NCBI GenBank assembly: GCA_963170055.1
Contig: CAUJGJ010000431.1
Span: 1,068,201-1,132,200 of the forward strand
Reading direction: 5' to 3'
Length of the DNA stretch: 64,000 nt
Source of the DNA: Halisarca cf. caerulea
Lineage: Eukaryota; Porifera; Demospongiae; Chondrillida; Halisarcidae
The position numbers and the translations under genes were made by a program. Of the stretch, positions 1 through 10,504 are shown piece by piece (within the stretch, counting starts at the first letter, position 1; the number at the start of each line of letters is the position of its first letter). The notes under the pieces are model-generated. The model saw nothing but the letters and a program-made list of their open reading frames with translations, was not told the DNA's origin and did no database searches.

Positions 1-99
1 TTTGAGGAAACTTGCTGATCTAATAGGTTTGTGGTGTGATTGTGAGCCACATTATTTGTCACAGACTGTCAATGGTTAGCTTTCAAATTGTAGATTGTC

Positions 100-101
<2 letters not shown>

Positions 102-152
<51 letters not shown>
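102..152. repeat. (TG)n microsatellite
   Basis: Uninterrupted TG dinucleotide array. Open frames across it are artefacts of the repeat. Confidence 0.95.
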
Positions 153-154
<2 letters not shown>

Positions 155-622
155 ATGGAACTGGCATTCGGTGTGGTGTTGGTGTGCTCAAGGCATATTT
201 AACCTTAAGTGGACGCAGTGCCCTGATTCTAGAGATGGCAGTAACTTTCTAAATGTGTCACAAAGTGAAATGATGTAACAGTTCCCACTGTAGTGAATTA
301 TGTTGGCAACTGCTGAAATTGAGAGCATGTCAACAAAGTACTACACACAATCCCAGCACCTCAAACTGTTAGCTGATGAGGTCATTATGTTATAGAGATG
401 CATTTTGGGATGCTAAAGCATAATCTACCCCTTGCCTGTGTAGCAGCTCTTGCTCAGTTTTGAAGTTATAATGCTTAAGTGCACCTCTTCCACTAAATCA
501 GAGAGTTTGATAGTTAGTTGCCAAGTACATGGTAGTTGGTTGTGGTGCGTGTTACAGTGACATTGAATACCGTTTCGTCTTTGTCCTGTTGCAGAAGATT
601 TGTGTACAGCTCTTAAGTTGAT

Positions 623-624
<2 letters not shown>
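153..624 (+). other. Upstream region of NLR paralog A; possible exon remnant near 595-615
   Basis: No complete gene is visible. At 586-594 there is an acceptor-like ctgttgcag. The following bases read K-I-C-V-Q-L and then a stop, just before the (TG)n array. In paralog B the exon before the matching array ends K-D-C-I-I-Q-L-A. I infer a decayed copy of that exon's end. The rest of the stretch shows nothing I recognise. Confidence 0.3.
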
Positions 625-697
<73 letters not shown>

Positions 698-706
698 ATG
701 CGTGCG

Positions 707-745
<39 letters not shown>

Positions 746-766
746 GTGTGTGTGTTGGTGTGTGCA

Positions 767-834
<68 letters not shown>
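625..834. repeat. (TG)n compound microsatellite, matches 39,509-39,703
   Basis: About 210 bp of TG with scattered CATGCG and TTGCG interruptions. The sequence directly after it (gatgtgaatttggatgtagg) is also found after the array at 39,703, so the two arrays are paralogous positions in the A/B duplication. Confidence 0.95.
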
Positions 835-835
<1 letters not shown>

Positions 836-1091
836 TGTGAATTTGGATGTAGGATAGTGTGAATGTTATTTACTGAATTCAGAGATTCTTGCATCTACTA
901 GTTCACAATGTGTAGCCAATGACAGGCTAACTGAAGACTGCATGATATTATACATACATATCTACTGTTTTGAATTGGTCTCCTCCTTCTTCTCTGTTCT
1001 GTTTGATGTGTATCTTTTGGTCATGTTTGGTAATATTGTCTGCATGGTGTAGCACTGTTTGTTTCTTCTCTTACATGTCATGGGTCATCAG

Positions 1092-1153
1092 AGCATACAG
1101 ATGAATCTGAACCATCACCTCCAGAGCTGAAAACCAATGAGGCCAAAGTTGAG
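1092..1153 (+). CDS. Linker exon of NLR paralog A (low-complexity spacer)
   Basis: This matches the 60-bp linker exon of paralog B at 41,472-41,531. The shared reading is D/H-E-S-x-P-S-P-x-x-L-x-T-N-E-x-x-V, followed by a donor (GAG|gtgatt). It is a short polar spacer placed before the NACHT exon. The start is uncertain: the nearest AG (1,090-1,091) would give phase 1 rather than the phase 0 seen in B, so the acceptor may be damaged or I may have chosen the wrong one. No CARD exon lies upstream in this copy. Confidence 0.4.
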
Positions 1154-1187
1154 GTGATTGCTTGTCATGCATGTTTGCACACAGCAG

Positions 1188-1528
1188 TATCAGGTATAGT
1201 ATATACCTCAACATGCAGTATCAGGTATAGTATATACCTCAACATGCAGTATCAGGTATAGTATATACCTCAACATGCAGTATCAGGTATAGTATATACC
1301 TCAACATGCAGTATCAGGTATAGTATATACTTCAACATGCAGTATCAGGTATAGTATATACCTCAACATGCAGTATCAGGTATAGTATATACCTCCACAT
1401 GCAGTATCAGGTATAGTATATACCTCAACATGCAGTATCAGGTATAGTATATACCTCAACATGCAGTATCAGGTATAGTATATACCTCAACATGCAGTAT
1501 CAGGTATAGTATATACCTCAACATGCAG
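1188..1528. repeat. 31-bp minisatellite, 11 copies
   Basis: Eleven tandem copies of a 31-bp unit that contains the palindromic core AGGTATAGTATATACCT followed by CAACATGCAGTATC. The array lies in the intron after the linker exon. Ten copies occur at the equivalent place in paralog B (41,571-41,878), so the array predates the duplication. Confidence 0.95.
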
Positions 1529-1548
1529 AAGCTGCTTTGGACTTTTAA

Positions 1549-2546
1549 CTGCTTTTGGACCTCGAAGACAAGACATACTGTATTGCTACTACTAGAACAC
1601 AATCATCGAAAGCTATGGCCATCATCACTCAAGGATGTAAAAGCAAAGAACAAGTCAATGAGTAGAGGCGACTACATAAGCGTTCTTAGTAGCAGGGGTG
1701 ATGTAGAATGCGTTCTTTGGAAGGGCAACAAATGCGTTCCATTCTTGAACACAGTAGCAAAACCGGGCACTGATACTACAGTCAATCGCAAAGCAAAAGA
1801 TAGCAGTAGGCAAGCAATAAAGTGCCCTAAATCAGTGAAGCTATACAACCAGTATATGGGTGGTGTGGACATTGCTGATGCATGAAGGAAGAACTACAGT
1901 TGTAGTCGAAGGTCCAGGAGATGGTGGATGCATCTCTACTATTTTCTGGTGGATGTTTGCATGGTCAATTCATACATCCTAGCGCAAGAATCAGCTTATT
2001 ATCCCAAGATGACAATGAAGGAATACATTTTGTTGATCGCAGAAGAACTAATGGCATCATACAACTCGCGGAAGCGCCCTGGGAGGAGCATTGACGGTCC
2101 GCCTTCTGCTCGATTCTGTGAATGACATTTTCCTCACAAAGTGGATGAAAAATGAGTCTGCCGATTCTGTAGCACTCCCCAGAACAGAGTAAGAACATCC
2201 TTCTGTTCTCGCGACTGTAATCCAAACAATCCCATTCATTTATGCCCATTTCTGTGCTTCAAGTTGTATCACACACGATCACACTAGATTGACGGTAGCC
2301 ATTTTTCTTTATGTAGTTCCGTAAAATTATCATTTATTTGTATATTGTTTTAGTATTCTCTAGTATAACCAATAATTTCTATTGCTATAACTTCTCTTAT
2401 ACAGAACGTATGAAACTCAAACTGTATAAAAGTGTTACACATACACATATCTTACTATGGGCAAAAAATTAGTATAAAATTGAAATCTTCCATAATGCGA
2501 ACTTTGGTCATGCGCGCCACTTAAGTGGCCTATAAACGTTTAAGGG
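1549..2546 (+). mobile_element. piggyBac-like transposon remnant, 5'-deleted, flanked by TTAA
   Basis: The element lies exactly between TTAA at 1,545-1,548 and TTAA at 2,547-2,550. Paralog B has one TTAA at the same place (about 41,898), which is an empty site. Coding sequence at 1,523-2,125 reads the C-terminal half of a DDE_Tnp_1_7 transposase: an RGDY/LSSRGD stretch, YNQYMGGVDIAD and a Trp-rich WW...LYYF..D segment. There is an in-frame TGA right after MGGVDIADA. The right end shows the CCCTTAAACG terminal type on the reverse strand. The left end starts inside the coding region, so the 5' half and left TIR are gone and the copy is dead. Confidence 0.85.
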
Positions 2547-2683
2547 TTAATGTTCCTTTATGTGTACTAAGACAAGTTGGAACATCACAACCTGTAGGAG
2601 CTCAGATTATTGTAGATAATGATATTCATATCCATGTGGTTGTACTATAATATTGTAAACTATACACATGTACCAGAACTAAC

Positions 2684-2823
2684 CTACACAGCATGTGTCC
2701 CAGCAGTGACCCCTACCTGGGAGTACTACCCTCATTCTACACAGCATGTGTCCCAGCAGTGACCCCTACCTGGGAGTACTACCCTCATTCTACACAGCAT
2801 GTGTCCCAGCAGTGACCCCTACC
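2684..2823. repeat. 53-bp tandem repeat, about 2.6 copies
   Basis: Unit CTACACAGCATGTGTCCCAG plus 33 bp, starting at 2,684, 2,737 and 2,790 (the last is partial). Two copies lie at the paralogous site 42,028-42,133. Confidence 0.9.
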
Positions 2824-2828
2824 TTAGT

Positions 2829-2962
2829 CTAGTTGCTAGCCCCTACTTTTACCCTTTGCGTGAGTGGAAAAAGTAGGGTCTAGCGACTATTATAGTTTTA
2901 ACACCTCACAGCAACCAATCATATTGCATTGTACTGAATTGGTGCAATGCAATCTGATTGGT
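2829..2962. repeat. Double inverted-repeat element (MITE-like)
   Basis: Two consecutive imperfect hairpins. One pairs 2,830-2,851 with 2,869-2,891 (CTAGCCCCTACTTTT arm). The other pairs 2,914-2,932 with 2,944-2,962 (ACCAATCATATTGCATTG arm). Paralog B has different sequence here, so this is probably a small insertion in A. Confidence 0.55.
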
Positions 2963-3803
2963 CAAATGGAATTAGAGGCTGAAAATATACATATATACAA
3001 ATGATTCTGTACTTAGAGACTACATTCTATTAGCCAGAATATTCCTTTAACTGGTATGCAATTAAGTGGGAACCACTGTATCTTTTGCAAACTGACAGAA
3101 TATGGCATTGAATACATGGTACTTCTGAATGAGAAGAAACTAATACAGTAATTTTTGTCATTTGACACGATCCCCTCAGTTGTTATATGTTGTGATTCTG
3201 CACTGCATCTTGAGTATCTACGTACTTTTCCATTTTAGTGCCACACCCACAGCCCGGGGTGTGTACAGCTGATGAGGAGTGATTACTGTTTACGTTTGTC
3301 CATAGCTGTCATTGCATTTAATATCATAACCGATTCCTCAGGCAATTTTTAAATACGTAGTTCACTACATTTTCCTTCTTTTTATGCTAGTCATGGCAAA
3401 GGCAAAGTTTGTCATAAACAGCTAATTTCAATGCTGTTTTTCTTCCTTGATATACAGTACAGTACATAAATGAGGTAACGCCATTCTCGGTTATCCTTTT
3501 TCAGATAACAACTCAAGTGTTAAACTTTACCCATAAGCTAGCGGATGTATCAGTTAACATTTACCTGCTAGCGATTTTCCGAAAACTGACAATGATGTTA
3601 ATTTATGCACATGTGACTCGAGTGATCACATAATAGCTAGAGACGCGGGCATTATTTCCGTAGAAGGGAGACCTCAAAGTTTTGAATGCTGACAATGGAG
3701 ATCGAAAGTCCTTGTACAATGCTTTGATAGCAGATCGCCGAGATACGGCAACAAAGAATACACGCTGGTTCCACTAGCCCCCTAACTAATTCTTGCAACT
3801 TTT
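2963..3803. other. Intron sequence without a recognisable gene
   Basis: Non-coding. Stretches around 3,300-3,450 (a CTGTCATTGC / AAACAGCTA pattern) resemble 43,230-43,360 in paralog B, so this is duplicated intron. I see no other feature. Confidence 0.5.
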
Positions 3804-5025
3804 CGGTTACGCGGGACATGTGGGACATGTCCAAAATCTCTCTAATGTGCTAACAAGCTGGGATTTTAGCGAAATCGTTACTAAAATGGCTTCGAATCAT
3901 GTGACATACGCGTGATATTCTATGACGTTTTTGTTTAGGAGAAAGCTAGATCGATAGCGCTGCGTGGAAATTCATTGTGCATTTGGTGCTTCTTAAGCCT
4001 TTATCCAAGGAGAAACAGTGTCTAGAACGTGTATTTGCGTAAGGACGATCATGGACTGCAGGAGTTTCAAAATCGGGTGTAATATTACAGTCAGTGGTAA
4101 GTTCAAGGCGTTAGGAAGGCTGCATGAAGTGATGCATCTTATTCTAACTAAGATGTCTAGGTTAGTAAAATAGATTCTAGTATTTAGATTTAAGCTCAAC
4201 AATGACTACTGTACGCACCTTGTTCTTCGAGATTGCCGTTTGGCGCCGAATGACTCAATCACTTATAATTTTCCTCGTTTGCCAACTTTAAACTTCCTTC
4301 GGTCATCTGCCTTCGTTAAATAATGGCCTGTTTCCTCTGAAATTGTTCTCGCTTGCAACACATCAGTCCTCGCCATGCTCTCCCACCTTCAAAATAGTTG
4401 TCACTTTCAAACGGTACCAAGAGTTCGATGACGTCACAGCCCTCATCACAAGACTATCATGTGAAAACAGGCCCCTTGCGAAAGAGATTTTTTTGCAAAA
4501 TGCCATGTCGCCGAGTAAATCAGCGGAGCCACGTAAGAACCTTCCGAGTGTTTCATTGTGATCAGTAGTGACTGCTTCAACTTTTCACCGATGGGGGTTT
4601 TGATCTACTCGTTTTCAGAGAAGTTATTAACAAATATTAATTTTTATCACGCTGTGAGTATTTGCTGAATATCTTTAAAACTATATTTCAGAAATCAAAA
4701 CCCCCTTCGGTAGAAAGTTAGATATTTTCATTAGAAACAATCTAGTCTTTATCCTGTGTCTGTAGGCCCATGTTCTGATTTACTCGTGTCGAATAACTTC
4801 CTAACTCAACTACCTGAAAAATTGTCGATTAGTTGAGCGATCGAGAAAGACACTCGGATGAAAAATAGCTCAATGTGTACCTTAGATATGCTTGTACTGC
4901 TTTAGAACTACTGATTGGCCATTATACTACATATTGTGAAGAAATGAAGCAATTTGTAAAGAGTAAATTCGCCGATTTTGGGAAGCCATTAAAGTGCTAA
5001 TGGACATGTCCCACATGCGTAACTT
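3804..5025. mobile_element. Candidate non-autonomous TIR element with CATGTGGGACATGTCCA ends
   Basis: The left end around 3,806-3,833 and the right end around 5,001-5,023 are inverted copies of GTTACGC...CATGTGGGACATGTCCA. No transposase is visible inside. It is not seen in paralog B. A second inverted pair of the same motif occurs at 5,705-5,723 and 6,049-6,068. The exact termini and target duplication are unclear. Confidence 0.4.
4586..4712. repeat. Inverted repeat with 19-bp arms
   Basis: The arms CACCGATGGGGGTTTTGAT (4,586-4,604) and its near complement (4,693-4,712) face each other across an AT-rich loop of about 90 bp. It lies inside the candidate element at 3,804-5,025. Confidence 0.5.
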
Positions 5026-5188
5026 GACAACTGAGAAAAGGTAATATCTGCTTGCCAAAAAGCGCTAGCATTTATCAGAGGTTATCTCCTTTTATGTACG
5101 TTTGGCGGTTATAATGGATTTAATTTAACGTTTTTCGGATAAAAGGCTAACGTTTTGCTAACTTTTTCCAGTTAGCGTTACCTTATTT

Positions 5189-5620
5189 AGTCAGTTATGA
5201 ACACTCTGTGCACACCTGTAGGACAGTCAGTTATGAACACTCTGTGCACACCTGTAGGACAGTCAGTTATGAACACCCTGTGCACACCTGTAGGACAGTC
5301 AGTTATGAACACTCTGTGCACACCTGTAGGACAATCAGTTATGAACACTCTGTGCACACCTGTAGGACAGTCAGTTATGAACACCCTGTGCACACCTGTA
5401 GGACAGTCAGTTATGAACACCCTGTGCACACCTGTAGGACAGTCAGTTATGAACACTCTGTGCACACCTGTAGGACAGTCAGTTATGAACACTCTGTGCA
5501 CACCTGTAGGACAGTCAGTTATGAACACTCTGTGCACACCTGTAGGACAGTCAGTTATGAACACTCTGTGCACACCTGTAGGACAGTCAATTATGAACAC
5601 CCTGCGTATGTCTATAGGAC
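5189..5620. repeat. 36-bp minisatellite, about 12 copies
   Basis: Unit AGTCAGTTATGAACACTCTG plus TGCACACCTGTAGGAC, period 36, with almost identical copies and a divergent last copy. Because 36 is a multiple of 3 the array is open in several frames on both strands (for example a 12-residue repeat starting MNTLCTPVGQ). I find no start, splice or homology support for it being protein-coding. Confidence 0.95.
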
Positions 5621-7281
5621 AAATGAATGAAGATATACTTTTGTTCATTAGGAGAAGCATAGATACTAGAAGGCATGGATTGGAAATGTGCATTTTATAC
5701 AGGTCGCATGTGGAACATGTCCATTTGCACTTGTAAGTCTTCAGGTTGCGAAAAAATTTTGGTTCGCTTTTGGTCCCATTTCTTTTAGTAGGTCTATTGT
5801 ATCTCTTTGAAAGAAATATCATTGTGTAGCGTGTTGTATTGTCTCCATTTTAAGCCCAAAATCGAAGTAATAGCGTATGCGAAGAAGAAGTTATAAGTAG
5901 TAGTGAACAGAAAATGCAAAATGATTGCTGCAGAACTCAATGCGTACACAGAATAGCCTCACGCTTTATCATGCACATGTCACACGACTTGAAGCTATTG
6001 AATAACATTTTCGCTCAGATTCCAACTAATTAGCACGCAGGGCAGATTTGGACATGTTCCACATGTGGTAGGTGTGTGTATAAATTATGTGCACCCACAA
6101 GCCCCTGTGACCACAGGCTTGTCGACTGTTGAAGAAGAAACGCGTACTCGAAGGCATAAATACAAAGTACTATAGCATATAAAGTGCTTCAAAATCAGCC
6201 AATGTTAAGCTCTCGAAAACACCACACCTAGTACAGGTGTCTCCGCAACCTAAAGAAATAGTCTAAGAGCTTACTAGCTGTCAATACAGCAAAATACAAG
6301 TGTACAAGTACAAGCCAAGCAAAAAACGTGGCACCTCAGTTTCTCAGTCAATGATTGACATGGATCAACAAAAAATAGTTCAAAATGAAGCTCTCATCAA
6401 TTTGCAGTGCAAGACATCTAGCTTTTTCTCTTAAAATCCTCAAGGACGGGGAAATAGTTGGCTAAATGTACGGAAAAAGCACAAAACCACTTTTTTAAGT
6501 CCATTGCTGGTTGCCTCGCTAACTTTGCATGCGCTGCACCGATTCATTTGAGACTGCTGGCATCTGAAAGCTAAAATCGCGCTGAAGAGCAATACATGGC
6601 TGGATTTTCCAGATTATGTTGTATTTTCTCGTAAACTAAAGGCTAAAGAATCAACCACAGAACACAGACAAGAAATCTTTGTGGGCAAGTAAGCAAACAA
6701 CACTTTACCAACGCTCACTGCATAACAACAGTGCGAGTTTCCCGCTTGTTGATTGCAACCCAGAGTAAGAAGTCCATATTTATCGACTCAAAATTGTAAG
6801 CAGCTAGCGTCTCCTTCCATCTAGTCTTTTAGTTGAAACTATTTCTTTTGTACCATACATACTCGTGCAAAATGCTATGCAGAAACCAATTAATCCACTC
6901 AAACAGTGCAAACAAAATTATGATGACGTAATATGGCTAGGGCAAATTGTGAAAGTTTATGCCTATACCCTCCTGGATCAGAATTTGTGACAATAAGTGA
7001 TCACAAAAATTTTTGCAACATGCGCAAGGTATTCAACTTCCTCCAAACATATTGGTGCTTGTCCCTAGGTGCTGTTAACTCTTACATCTTCAGGCTGTAA
7101 ATTCAACTTGCAGCTTCTGTTGACACTTGTCTTAGATTTTGACTTGATGAGGGTATGTTTTGTACAGGTTCACATAAGCACAGTGACTGCATGCATGCAT
7201 GGTGGTCCACATGTGAACCATTTCCCCTTGTCATGTGATACCTGTTTTAAGCTTCCACTCTGTTCTGTCTACTTTCTACAG
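5621..7281. other. Intron upstream of NACHT exon A
   Basis: No gene. It holds one CATAGATACTAGAA terminus-like sequence (5,658) and one inverted pair of the GGACATGT motif (5,705 and 6,049). From about 6,661 on it matches paralog B (about 44,240 on), ending in the acceptor tttctacag at 7,281. An open frame from 7,069 runs through the acceptor but is intronic up to 7,281. Confidence 0.6.
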
Positions 7282-9010
7282 GGTCCACTTGATAGCCCTC
7301 ATATCCACAGACTGAGGGACCATCTCTACAAGAGATACAAAAGGCTCAAGGTTGAGGAAGGAGGGAAGAAAATGGAGTTTGTCCGGCTTGCTGTCCTCAA
7401 AGGCCAAGTAAATGTACCTAAAGACGAGGAAGAGATCCGCGATAAGCTTGCCTTTCTCCGAAGATTCAGAAATTGTGGAGAAGAAGAGCGACAGATTGCA
7501 GGCTACATTGATGCCTTTGATCTACTTCGCAAGTCAAATGGTAACATTCGCGTGGTCTACGGCCAACCTGGAATTGGGAAGACAACTCTCCTCACTCACG
7601 TGTGTCGAGCACTAGCCATGAAGGAAGCAGACAGTGAGTACGCACTAGTGCTCTACTTTCCACTGAGAGACAAGAAGGTGTCTGGAGCCAAGACTCTCTC
7701 AGAACTGTTGTCCTACTATACCTCAGATAACAAGAAGATTGATCTCTCTGAAGTTGAACAATCCCTAGTTGACAGTGAGGAAAAGCAGATGCTGTTAATT
7801 TTGGATGGTGCTGATGAAGTTCGGGAAATGCTCTCCATCCCAGACAGCAGCGTGATCCAGAAGATTCTTACAGGTACCACTCTTCCCCAAGCAGATGTAG
7901 TTGTTAGCAGCCGTCCAGGCAGTCTGCCCTTACTTCAGCGTCCCAGCTCTTCTTTCTATGAAATTCATGGGTTCGACCAAGCATCCATAGATCGCTACAT
8001 AAAAGATTTCTTCAACGGGACACCTGAGAAAGCAGAGAAGATGATGAAGGAGCTGCACTCCCGTCCTGATCTTCTAGGAGGTGCTCACATACCTATGAAT
8101 GTCTTTATCTACTGCTCCATCTATGATTACGGTAAACTCCCTCCCAGCATAACGGAATGCCACAAGAAATTTCTCTATAATGTTGTGAAAAGAGAATATG
8201 AGAAGTGTGGAGTTTCCTGTCAAGTGGATTCGTCCCTGAGTCAAATGTCACCTGAGGTCAAAGGTTTATTCGAATCACTGGGTGCCCTAGCATACGAAGG
8301 TATGATGAAGAATCCGCCAGTCTTCGTGTTTGATGAAAGCGATATTCGAAGAGCTTTTCCCACTCTCCCATCAGAAGCGGTTGTTGAGGAGTCCATGTTC
8401 AAAGGCCTGCTTGTGCAGCATTCCTGCAGAGTTGGGTATGAGGAGGTGAACAGCTTCAACTTTTCCCACACCACCAACCACGAGTTTTTTGTGGCATGGC
8501 ATATTTCCCATCTACCCGAGGCCGACCAATTGCAGTTTGTGAGGGAGCATTTCTCTAATCCTAAATTCGCCGTTGTTGTTCGATTCTACTCAGGTCTGAC
8601 AGGACTTTCCACACCTGGGGTAGCTCCTCTTCTCTGCCAGTCTGTCTCAGCTCGTTCCACTTCAAGCGTCTCTTCTCCTGCTACTTCCCTCTCTCTGCCT
8701 TCAGAGTGTTCCAATGATGATCCTAGCCTTCTGTATCTTTTCCACTCTCTTTATGAGTCTCAGAACTTGGAATTAACTCAAAAGATTGTACAGCATCTCA
8801 ACCAGTCACTTGAGTTCGATCTTTTCCTAACATGTCACGACACACTTGCGATTGCATACTGTCTGGGAAAATGTGCTCATTTGAAGGAGCTCTCATTTTC
8901 TGTTGTTGTAGATTTCCCTCCCTCCTCTCTGCCTCATATGCTTACAATTGTCGAAGCTAATTCTCAGCTGCTGTCTTTGAAGCTAACATTGAAACACCTG
9001 TCCTCCACAG
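7282..9010 (+). CDS. NACHT exon of NLR paralog A (NOD-like receptor)
   Basis: This is the main exon of an NLR, a cytoplasmic STAND ATPase that oligomerises after ligand sensing and signals through N-terminal death-fold domains. It encodes 576 codons plus one base. In order: a basic helical lead-in (residues 1-85), Walker A GQPGIGKTT near residue 98, an acidic Walker B LILDGADE near 175, sensor-1 VVVSSRPGS near 214, then winged-helix and helical regions ending in weak LRR-like text. The acceptor ttctacag|GGT gives phase 0 and the donor ACAG|gtgagt gives phase 1. Joining the exons at 15,870, 16,075, 16,328, 24,328, 24,575 and 26,127 gives 917 residues and a stop with no frame break. Paralog B (44,884) is very similar. 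Upstream in-frame sequence from 7,069 is intron. Without the CARD exon, a full-length product from A is doubtful. Confidence 0.88.
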
Positions 9011-9044
9011 GTGAGTGTGTTTATTGTCTTTTATTATAATTATT

Positions 9045-9174
9045 AGACAGAGTTTAGTTGGACTGAGTGCACACTGTGCAAATTCCTACATCCCACACAT
9101 ATGTACATGTATGCTACTCCTACTGATGTAGGAATTTGCACAGTACATGTGCACTCAGTCCAACTAAACCCCGT
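9045..9174. repeat. Palindromic element, GTTTAGTTGGACTGAGTGCA family
   Basis: Left arm 9,045-9,094 (GACAGAGTTTAGTTGGACTG...) and right arm 9,124-9,174 are inverted copies around a short spacer. The left arm also follows NACHT exon B (46,656-46,705). Related copies lie at 9,466-9,565 and at both ends of 32,941-33,749. Confidence 0.7.
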
Positions 9175-9465
9175 CTACTCTCATGTATGTATAGTCCTAT
9201 GCTTGTCTCTAACCCTATGCCTGTCTGGCCCTTTGTCCACCTGGCCCTGGGCCTGTGATAAAACTTATATTCAGGATGTATAAAAACATGAAAAATGGTA
9301 AAAGGATGTAGGGTGGACACAGAATTGTGCAAAAAGGCTCATCAAAAGTATCCTCCAAGAATACTTGGAACAAGAGTAAGTTTTGAAACAGGCACAGGGC
9401 TAGACTGGGAAAGGTCAAGACGGGCATAGGGCTATACACACATGAGGCTAGATGGGTACAGGGCT
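9175..9465. repeat. GGGTGTATAAAAA-type MITE plus TAGCCCTATGCC degenerate repeats
   Basis: At 9,273-9,372 a member of a short TIR family runs from a (G)GATGTATAAAAACATG end through GGTAAAAGGATGTAGG to TCCTCCAAGA. Around it is a degenerate tandem text of the type TAGCCCTATGCCTGTC. Relatives lie at 15,276-15,322, 15,682-15,820, 33,834-33,931 and 51,671-51,808. Confidence 0.6.
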
Positions 9466-9565
9466 AGACAGAGTTTAGTTGGACTGAGTGCACACTGTAA
9501 ATTAATTCCTACATCCCTCACATGTGTATGTATGTTGTGGGATGTAGGAATTTGCTTAGTCTAGT
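9466..9565. repeat. Second palindromic GTTTAGTTGGACTGAGTGCA element
   Basis: Arm CTAGACAGAGTTTAGTTGGA..., ATTCCTACATCCC, then the complementary GGGATGTAGGAATTTGC...TAGTCTAG. Same family as 9,045-9,174. Confidence 0.65.
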
Positions 9566-9676
9566 CTGTCTAGCCTTATGTATATGTATAGCCCTATGTT
9601 TGTCTAGCCCTATGCCCATCTTGACCTTTGCCTGTCTAGCCCTGTACCATCTCACAACTTACGTACCTTTGTTCTG

Positions 9677-10435
9677 CACAGGGTGTTTATAACCGTCTGT
9701 TGCTTGTTCCGATTGTGGGCAGTGCTTGTTTTCAACGTCATCAATTAGCGGCTGTTTTTAATGCGTCATTTGGCGTCTTTCGGATGACGTACGAAATTTC
9801 ACGTATCAACAAAATGGGGGAAGAAGGCGACTTTTGTGACGCTATGCCTACGTATCCGTGAAACGTCACAAAAATGGCAGTTTTGTTGAGGGCGAAAATG
9901 AAGTCACTTGGTTAGACCTCAGATGCCTTCGAATCTCACCAAATCCAACTTCTATGGAATATTTAAGACGTTTCGGTTTGTGGCTCGTTCTGGGCATAGT
10001 GCTACAATCAAGCAGTTTTTCGCAATTGGACCTTTTATGCTAAATTTTGGCCATTTGAAGAGTGAAAAAACAGGTTTTTCGGTTATAACTTTCTTACGGA
10101 AGATTATAACCTATAGCCCGGAACAATTTTCGGATAGCTCACCACTTGTTCTGTCTTTTCGTGTTGTTTAATGGGAATTGAGAGGGATTAAAAGATGTAA
10201 CCAAGGCGAAGTTTGTCTGAAACTGCTATGTATTCCTAGCTCGCTATCTTCCTTCAGACAATAGAAACAATCGCTAGTTAAGTACCAACATGCGCGGAAT
10301 ATATACAACTTTCGTCCAGTAAGAAGAACTGGGCGAAAATCTTGTCAACTAAGTAGAAACGATCGATAATTTGTGAAGCTATTTTCAAGACGGCCATTTT
10401 TGCATTGTATTCCTGGACGGTTATAATTACCCTGT
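9677..10435. mobile_element. Non-autonomous CACAGGGT-TIR element, copy 1 (759 bp)
   Basis: The ends are CACAGGGTGTTTATAACCGT and the inverted CGGTTATAATTACCCTGTG. It is nearly identical to the 760-bp copy at 11,771-12,530, including the same short untranslatable frames. No transposase motif is present, so it depends on another element. The termini recall hAT ends (CAGGG), but I could not find an 8-bp target duplication, so the superfamily is open. Confidence 0.75.
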
Positions 10436-10504
10436 GTGATTGTTTCTGGAGGATACTTCTGATAAAGCCTTTCACAGGTTGAGTAAAACCTCAATGATCG
10501 GTCA

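Noticed and set aside
600..857. Cys/Val and His/Thr open frames over GT/CA arrays (also 28,560-28,850, 29,420-29,850, 39,500-39,765)
   Set aside because: Produced by dinucleotide repeats. No start context, splice support or homology.
1188..1528. CRISPR-like array
   Set aside because: Units are contiguous without unique spacers, and the window is animal nuclear DNA.
3811..3833. Functional p53 response element
   Set aside because: One half-site fits, but the copies look like inverted element ends. There is not enough evidence for regulation.
4343..4561. 72-codon frame in NLR A intron
   Set aside because: Lies in a candidate TIR element, with no homology or splice sites.
5187..5822. Long frames across the 36-bp minisatellite (up to 211 codons)
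   Set aside because: They exist on both strands and in more than one frame because the period is a multiple of three. No homology or splice support.
7069..7281. N-terminal extension of the NACHT frame to an upstream start
   Set aside because: A strong acceptor (tttctacag) at 7,281 matches the one in B. The upstream text is intronic and phase fits the linker exon. The same holds for 44,710-44,883.
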